Part shown: positions 57,622-64,000 of the stretch, in pieces | How positions within the stretch are numbered: the stretch's first letter is position 1 | How the letters are laid out: each line of letters starts with the position of its first letter | Assembly: GCF_003369915.1 (NCBI RefSeq) | Contig: NW_022881614.1 | Span: 28,155,326-28,219,325, forward strand | Origin: Drosophila miranda | Lineage: Eukaryota; Arthropoda; Insecta; Diptera; Drosophilidae | DNA: 64,000 nucleotides | Reading direction: 5' to 3' | Notes under the pieces: generated by a model | What the model was told of the DNA's origin: nothing | Databases searched by the model: none | What the model saw: only the letters and a program-made list of their open reading frames with translations | Position numbers and translations under genes: made by a program

Positions 57622-59970
57622 CTAAGGATACTCACGAGTGATCGTGGGCCGGCATGAAAATTCGTTTGATGCAGATAGCGAACGTATGTATGTCTGCACA
57701 AACTGCGAGCGTTTTGTCAATAACAAGGGAAACTTGGCATTATATGACATAGGAGCGTTAACTAGTCGCCCCCCAACTCGCAACAACGAAAAAGAGCACC
57801 ATGTCCCAGCCTCTTCATGGATGAAGGGATTCAAGCGCTGAAGACTGGGGCCTAACTTGGTGCCTTTACGAACCCTTTCAATATCTTCTTGAGACTCATT
57901 TTTCTGTGTTATTTCGACTATTTTTAGAAACGCCTTGTCGTATTCTACGGATGACTGAATTTTTCCAAAGTTGAGACTTTTGTCTTTGGATTTTCGGATG
58001 AAGCGGAACACGAAAACGAACACTCTTAGCAGTTTGAGGTGTGACGAGTATCCCTCGATTATATCCACTAAGTAATTTGGCTTGGCCGCGACGGTCAGTC
58101 CGACCGATTTCTTCCGACTTTTCATCTGTATCTCTTCTTCGGAAAGCTCGAAGTGTGGATTTCTGGGCCAGCTCTCTTCTTCAAACTTTAAGAACTCTGG
58201 TCCACCAAACCAGATCGACTGCACGATTTCCTCTACGTCACAACCTCTCGAAACTATGTCTGCTGGGTTCTGTTTTGTTGGCACATGCCGCCACGTAGCT
58301 TCACTTGACCACTCTTGAATCTCCGCTACTCGGTTCGCAACGAATGTTGACAACGACGAAAGGTGGGATCTGATCCAATGAAGAGTAACTTCTGAATCTG
58401 ACCAGAATATCATTTTATCAATTGGAACCTTGAGCAGTGATTTGATTCGGTGACAAAGGTCTGCTAGAAGGTGAGCGGCACATAACTCAAGCCTTGGGAG
58501 CGTTTTCGTCTTGAGTGGCGCTACTTTCGACTTTGCAGTCAACAAGGAGACCTTGAAACCTTCTGCAATCTTTCTACGGATATAGACGCAAGCTCCATAA
58601 GCTCTCATGGATGCGTCGGCAAAGGCATGTACTTGAATCGGTGACATGGGATCAGTATGCACAAATCGAGGTATGGTAATCTTCTCCAACTGACCCAAGG
58701 ATTCTTTTAATAAGTTCCATGCTGTTTCCAAGTTCATTGGAATTGACTCATCCCAATCTAGCTTGTTGAGCCAAAGCTCTTGCAGTAGGATCTTTCCCTT
58801 AATTACTAAAGGACTTAACAAGCCAAGGGGGTCAAACAGCTTTGATGTCACCGATAATATGTTCCGTTTTGTCGCTCGGAGACCCATAACTGACGTGTCA
58901 ATTTGGAACTTAAAGACGTCTTCGTGTGGCAGCCACGATATTCCTAACGCCTTAGTTGACTCTGAGTCCGAGATCGTTATCGGTTTAACTTTGCTCTCGG
59001 ATGCGGTGACCTCAGGTGAGTTCGAAAACCATTTAGTCAATTCAAACCCAGCGGTTTGAAGAACCTGAGCCACATCAGACTTAATTGTCTTTAACTCCTC
59101 TACGCAACCAGCACCAGTCAACATGTCATCGACATAGAAGTCGGAGTCAATAACTTCAGCAGCTTTAGGGAATGAGAGTTTTGCAGACTCACTCAACCTC
59201 TTCAAACACCGAATAGCCAAAAATGGGGCTGGTCCAGTCCCATATGTTACGGTGTTGAGCTGGTATATTCTCAAGGACTCAGACGGGTCTCTTCTCCACA
59301 CTATGAGCTGGAATTGCCTATCCGCATCAGCGACCCAGACTTGGCGATACATCTTTTTGACATCGGCTGTCAAGGCGTACCTGTGTAGTCTGAATCGGAG
59401 CAATGTCGAATACAGCTCATCCTGTATCGTAGGACCGACCATCAATATGTCGTTCAAGGCCACCTGAGAGGACGTTTTACAAGACGCATCGAAAACGACG
59501 CGGAGCTTGGTCGACGTGCTTTGAGGCCTCAACACACACTGATGTGGAATGAAATAATGTGGAGTTTTGGGGATTGTGTTGTCTGTGGTAGACATGTGAC
59601 CCAAGGAGAGGTACTCTTCCATTAACTCCAAGTACATTTTCTGCAACTCGGGGTCACGAGACAATCTTTTTTCAAGCGATAAAAACCGCCGTTTAGCCAC
59701 TTCAAAGGAGTTGCCTAAGATACTGGGATCTGATTTGAACGGCAGTCTTACTTCAAACCGACCTGAAGGCACGACCTGAGTAGTTCTTCTATAATGCTTT
59801 TCACATAACTTGTGTTCAGGAGATAAAGACTTTTTAGAAGACGGCAATTCTTCCAGTGACCAAAACTTTTGTAATGTATTGTCGATGTGGATCACTGACT
59901 CTTCTCGACAACTCAAACAATTCCTAGCTTCTTGGGTGGCAGTCACCTTTGGAGTGTATCTGCCCGACAC
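57622..59970 (-). pseudogene. BEL element 2 reverse transcriptase and RNase H
   Basis: 782 codons. Seen: LRVVFDASCKTSSQVALND, the RT catalytic block DSDFYVDDMLTG, the connection domain SKLFDPLGLLSPLVIKGK, and RNase H residues in VHAFADASMRAYGACVY, LPRLELCAAHLLADL and FWSDSEVTLHWI. It ends by frameshift or deletion before the integrase N-terminus. It overlaps the protease frame at its start. Confidence 0.85.
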
Positions 59971-61175
59971 AATCCAGCCGAGAAGCGTTTTCTGCAGAGT
60001 TGGATAGTCAGGATAGTCTGACCAACAGATAAAAGTTCGAAAAATGTTTCTGCACCTATCAACATATCTATCTTCTGTGGCTTGAAGAAATATGGGTCTG
60101 CAAGTGGTAAGTTCTTCGGGATTTTCCAGTCACTCACGTTAAGTGTCTGATCAGGGTGATACCCCGAAATGGACTTTAGAATCCAGAAATCAACCGAAAA
60201 CTCACTACCAGTAATTCGCGACTTCACCACCGTGTGTATCTTTTTCTTGACTTGTGAATTGGATTCACCAATACCAAGCAAGTTGATACACGACTCCTCC
60301 CTACGGATCTGTAAGCGCTGTGCTAAGTCCTCAGTTATAAAATTGGTTTGAGACCCCGAGTCAAGCAGAGCTCGGGCCAAAACATGTTCACCATTATTTG
60401 TTCGGACGCTTACGATCGACGTAGCCAGAATAACTCTATCCATAGCTGTCGCATGGAGAGCATGCGAAGTGGAAGGTTGATTCTGATTGGGAGGAGGAGA
60501 AGAATTCTCTGGGGGTGATGGTAACGCTAGACTTTTATTCGCCACTGTGTATCTATGCAATAAGGTATGGTGTGGGCAGCCACACACTCGACACTTCTTA
60601 GCCTTGCATCGTACTACAGAGTGGCCTGGCTGCAGACAATTGATGCACAAGGATGCAGTTTTTGCGAATTCGAACCTTTGCATTTCTGCCAGCCGACCAA
60701 ATGGACTGCAATCTGTCAACAAATGGCCTTTCGCATTGCAGTAGCTGCATTGTTGGTTTTTGGTATTCGCGGTGGAACACGCGAATGAGCTCCGATTATG
60801 CGGCTTGCTTGGCACAGCTTTCTGCTCCTGCTTTGGTTTGTCCGAATTTTCGGCCGAAAGATGCTGATGTCTGCGATTAAGCAACTTTTCACAGTCCGTC
60901 CAAAGTGGCAGTTTGTCATAATCGAGCTGTTCTTCCCATTTCTCTTTGGTCACCGGATCGACTCTGCTCAAGACGAGATGAATAATCATCGCATTCGAGA
61001 TCTTTTTATCATCGCCTATCGTCAACAACCAACCATATATGGAGGAGGCGGTATCGATAAGGTTTCTTAAGGACGATGCTGATTGCTGGGTCATTTTGGG
61101 AAGACTAAATAGGGCATCAATGTGATTTTTAAAGATCAGACAATCATTATCGTAGACCCGTTTTAAGCTAGCCAT
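59943..61175 (-). pseudogene. BEL element 2 Gag C-terminus and protease
   Basis: 410 codons with Gag sequence (DPVTKEKWEEQLDYDKLPLW), knuckles CSYCNAKGHLLTDC, CINCLQPGHSVVRC and CRVCGCPHHTLLH, and an aspartic protease ALLDSGSQTNFIT with the standard D-S-G. Frameshifts at both ends separate it from the Gag N-terminus (61163-61175) and from RT (about 59960). Confidence 0.85.
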
Positions 61176-61702
61176 TTCTTTCTCAACTCTTCACCGGAGA
61201 GACACGAAAGCAAATGGTTGAACTTTTCGATAATTGGAAATCTTTGGTCATTGTGAACTAGAGTCTCAAATAAACCTATGAAGTTTTTAAAGTCCGAAAA
61301 GTTGCCGCTGAACTGCGGCAGAGCTAACTTCGGAAGGCGAGCACGAGTTGGGCCACCATAAGCTGGTACTGCCGGTATTGTCTCATCAGCTGTCTTTAAT
61401 GCGCAAATGAGAGACATTAATTTTGCCTTTGTGACAATTGAGAGTTCTTCCAACTCGACTCCAAATTCATCGTCAATGTCTATATCTTCAATCTTCTCTT
61501 GAAGTTCGCGTGCCGTGTCAATGCTACGCATCAGCGTTTCGAGTCTGCACTCGAGCTCCGTCAATACCAGCGGAATATCCCCCGCTTCTAAACGGTCCGC
61601 TAATAAACGAATGCCTTTGACACGGCAACTGCGCTTTTTCTTCAGCTCTTCAAGGGCAATATTGTTGGCTTTTGAGGTCATATTGATTCTCAATACAAGC
61701 AA
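61163..61702 (-). pseudogene. BEL element 2 Gag N-terminus
   Basis: 179 codons; DUF1759-type Gag (LPKLALPQFSGNFSDFKNF, IIEKFNHLLSCLSGE). The likely start is the second Met (MTSKANN, 61681). The frame is lost at about 61170. Confidence 0.82.
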
Positions 61703-61847
61703 CTGAAGGCGAAAGATCGTTTCTAATAATCGTATTTAATGCCGAGGCACTCAATGAAATAATGGGTAATTGTACCCACACGAGGTGAAAAACCAATATA
61801 CCCGAAAAATTTAGGGTAGAGCGTCGCTTGGTTGGCGCGTACACGAA

Positions 61848-62240
61848 AACCACACAAGAATAGCAACGAACTGCACTGGTGACAAGCGAAAACGAAAAAT
61901 TTCACCGCTGCAGTTCTGAAGAATGGATGTTGTGTATAACCACACAAGAATAGCAACGAACTGCACTGGTGACAAGCGAAAACGAAAAATTTCACCGCTG
62001 CAGTACTGAAGAATGGATGTTGTGTATACGTATGCACCGACAACGATCGACGCTAAATTGATTTGCGAGGCACGACTTTGTCTTAATTGATAGTTGGATC
62101 CTACTGACACCAAACGAATATACCCGACGAAAACAGGGTAGCGCGTCACTTGGTGTTTGGTTTGGATCAAGCGCGCCAAACAAAAGAACAACGATAAGCA
62201 ACGGTGAAGAGCGAAAGCGAGACGAAAAAATTCACCGCTG
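61848..62240 (-). repeat. Tandem repeats in the BEL element 2 leader
   Basis: A unit of about 90 bp (aaccacacaagaatagcaac to gaatggatgttgtgtat) occurs twice in a row at about 61848-62028. A third, diverged and interrupted version is at about 62185-62240, sharing ttcaccgctgcag. It lies between the primer site and Gag. Confidence 0.85.
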
Positions 62241-62899
62241 CAGCTGCGTATTGGTATGCGTGCTTGGCCAACGACCCAACTATACATATATTTGACACAA
62301 CGAAAACGAGAAAGGGGAAAGGGGTGACAGCGATTGCAGTTAAAATGAGTTATGTGTAGTTATTGCGTCCAAGAGGGTTAGATGTACATATGTATATACA
62401 TATGTATTAATATATACATATATGCTCAACTCTAACTACAGCATGCAATCTAGCTCTACTATGTCATACGTATGTGCCAAGAATTGAAAGCGAGGTGCAA
62501 TTGTTTCAGCACAAGACAATAATTGCGAGTTTTTTAATCTTTTTCGTCTTCACTCGAGCTTTCAATTTTTTGCACAAATACCTCTTGAGAAGATTGGAAA
62601 TTCCAGGTGCTGTACTCTCCTCTTCTTATACTGGATGCTCCACTTGGATCTTCTTGGGTGGATGGTATATGTGTATCTCCTTTTGTATATAGCTGCAGAA
62701 AGGGTATTGCACGACCGACGCGGTGATTTTTAGTTTTGTTTGTTGAATTATTTGCACACACGTCGCGGTCAATTTGGCAATTTAGCTGCAGCACATATGC
62801 ATGTACATGTAGGTATAATAGATTTTGGTTATTTATCTTTTCTCCACTGTGTCACTGTCACTTTTGCCTTCCACTTGAATTAATACGTTTAAATTGCAA

Positions 62900-62917
62900 G
62901 TCCACCCGGGGGCGCCA
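62900..62917 (-). other. BEL element 2 primer-binding site
   Basis: On the minus strand TGGCGCCCCCGGGTGGAC follows directly after the 5' LTR. The tRNA was not identified. Confidence 0.65.
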
Positions 62918-63225
62918 TGAAATTTTAGAATAGTTTTTCTAAATAAAGATACCGAAACAACTTGGGTGACTGCAATTTTGTATTTTAATACGACGAAAAA
63001 AAAGGAGTGCGTGCGTTCGATTTAATTGATTTTTCTCGACTTCCTTCATATATTAAAACAATTTCTTCTGTGCCTACCTTACCTACGGTGGCAAAGCGGG
63101 GCGAATTCGCCAAGAGCTAGAGAGCGAGCTTTTATTGCGCTCCCGCTTTGCCCTAGCCTAACTTACACTAGACTAGGATAGAAATACTATCCTAATAACA
63201 ATTATTATTATCCAATGGCGCTACA
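62918..63225 (-). repeat. BEL element 2 5' LTR
   Basis: 308 bp; begins TGAAATTTTAGAATAG and ends GGCGCTACA before the duplicated gtcac. Confidence 0.9.
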
Positions 63226-63904
63226 GTCACAATAGCCAACACAATGGATCTCCCTGAACGTCTGCTAATGGGTAAGCTATCAATCCTCCAAATCCATCAA
63301 GCTGCTCCACTAAAGTCTTGACAATTTTCCAGGCAAAGTAACATCCCGTCTGGGCCTCACTCTCCTCACGTTCCAGCCATATACTCACAAGCAGCTGCAG
63401 GAAATCGTCACCGCCCGCCTGGGCGGGTCGGAGGCGTTCAAGGGGGAGGCTGTCCAACTGGTGGCGCGCAAGGTGGCCGCTGTGTCGGGTGATGCTCGTC
63501 GTGCGCTGGATATTTGCCGTCGGGCCACGGAAATAGCTGACACGGCTCGTGATAAGTGTGTGACAATGCTGCACGTGCAGCAGGCGCTTGGCGAGATGAT
63601 AGCGAGCGCAAAGGTACAGGCCATAAAGAACTGTTCGCGACTGGAACAGATCTTCTTGCAAGCTGTGGCTGCCGATGTCACACGCACTGGTGTCGAGGAA
63701 TCCACCTTCATGGGTGTGTACACCCAGGTGGAGACAATTGCGGCGTTCATGGGAGTCTCCCTGCCACCGCCAGGACGAGCCTTGCGGCTCTGCGCCAAGC
63801 TGGGGGCCGAGCGCAACGATCTCTTTCAGAAAATTCTGCTGAACGTCAGCGCTGACGATATCCACTATGCCCTCCGTGTGGGAGAGATTGCGGCTGCCAA
63901 CTGA

Positions 63905-64000
63905 TTATCATTCATATTACTTAATAGACAATTTCATAGCTCACTATCCATCCACATGTTTGGTTACGTTAAGCGTTTTAAAAGTAATATAATTAATATT
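63905..64000. other. Orc1 3' flank
   Basis: AT-rich 3' flank of Orc1 to the window end; nothing else visible. Confidence 0.5.

Larger units (their letters stand above)
56235..63225 (-). mobile_element. BEL/Pao element 2, near full length, inside Orc1
   Basis: The LTRs (56235-56540, 306 bp; 62918-63225, 308 bp) have TG...CA ends and differ at about five single bases plus one short complex patch (gacttcatg versus gactaggatag). They are flanked by gtcac on both sides (56230-56234, 63226-63230) within the Orc1 codons for V-V-V-T. The element runs antisense to Orc1. All Gag-Pol domains are present but the frame is interrupted at several points, so it is older than BEL element 1. Confidence 0.93.
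54067..63904 (+). pseudogene. Orc1: Orc1, origin recognition complex subunit 1, destroyed
   Basis: Exons 54067-55401, 55458-56234 continued at 63231-63271 after a BEL insertion, and 63333-63904. They encode a BAH domain (residues 1-170), a disordered Ser/Arg-rich linker, an AAA+ ATPase with Walker A SGVPGTGKTAT and Walker B LLVDEL, and the C-terminal winged-helix region ending SADDIHYALRVGEI. Lesions: (1) a 23-bp tandem duplication at 54551-54596 gives a TGA after SSDYPM; (2) a one-base frameshift near 55755-55765; (3) an in-frame loss of about 18 codons after ADF (56018); (4) the BEL element at 56235; (5) an in-frame loss of about 8 codons after LGAER (63815); (6) the residue after VDEL is Asn where I expect Asp. 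Orc1 loads the replicative helicase, so a working copy must exist elsewhere. Confidence 0.93.

Overview
The window is eukaryotic DNA from a Drosophila of the obscura group. It has short GT-AG introns of about 55-100 bp, DINE-1/INE-1 repeats whose left end matches the D. melanogaster INE-1 consensus as I remember it, a Waldo/R1-clade LINE, BEL, gypsy-like and copia LTR elements and a Tc1 element. The recognisable host genes are Asna1, Gpo2, Cyt-b5, a Drat-like dehydrogenase, a Lifeguard/TMBIM-like membrane protein and Orc1. As far as I recall these belong to D. melanogaster 2R (Muller C). Intact and badly broken single-copy genes lie side by side, Orc1 (essential in flies) is destroyed, and young nested retroelements are dense. 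This is what a neo-Y such as the Muller C-derived neo-Y of D. miranda would look like. Species and chromosome are inference.

Layout. 1-1983: no gene seen. 1984-21878: a nested transposon block. An R1-clade LINE (copy 1; 2466-3032 plus 17592-20342, minus strand) is split by a tandem gypsy-like array (3033-17587, order LTR-internal-LTR-internal-LTR, flanked by TSD tctt). Both internal regions encode a Gag with an N-terminal RING-H2 finger and have lost most of pol. LTR1 and LTR2 share one DINE-1 insertion; LTR3 lacks it. A young BEL element (7857-11261, TSD tatac) sits in the leader of the first unit only. A second LINE copy (20366-21841) abuts the first, and all LINE pieces border GT-rich tracts.

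21879-31709: mostly non-coding, with two head-to-tail DINE-1 copies (24068-26299), a third copy in opposite orientation (27118-28275) and two copies of a short interspersed repeat (about 30690-31420). 31710-37095: Asna1 (intact), Gpo2 (in-frame stop plus a templated inverted insertion) and Cyt-b5 (intact). 37167-41982: a hAT-like inverted-repeat unit containing a decayed copia element. 42003-50400: more short repeats, a Tc1-like element (44803-46427), a GA tract, a 132-bp tandem duplication, a small spliced reading frame, a hairpin array and a gene-poor stretch. 50497-53745: the Drat-like and Lifeguard-like genes, both intact. 54067-63904: Orc1, disabled by a 23-bp tandem duplication, a frameshift, two in-frame deletions and a 7-kb BEL element (TSD gtcac).

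The host genes do not form an operon or pathway. They serve tail-anchored protein insertion (Asna1), the glycerophosphate shuttle (Gpo2), ER electron transfer (Cyt-b5), a dehydrogenase of unknown substrate, a Bax-inhibitor-like membrane protein and replication origin recognition (Orc1). The nesting gives relative dates: LINE copy 1, then the gypsy-like element, then DINE-1 in one LTR, then tandem duplication, then BEL insertion in unit 1.
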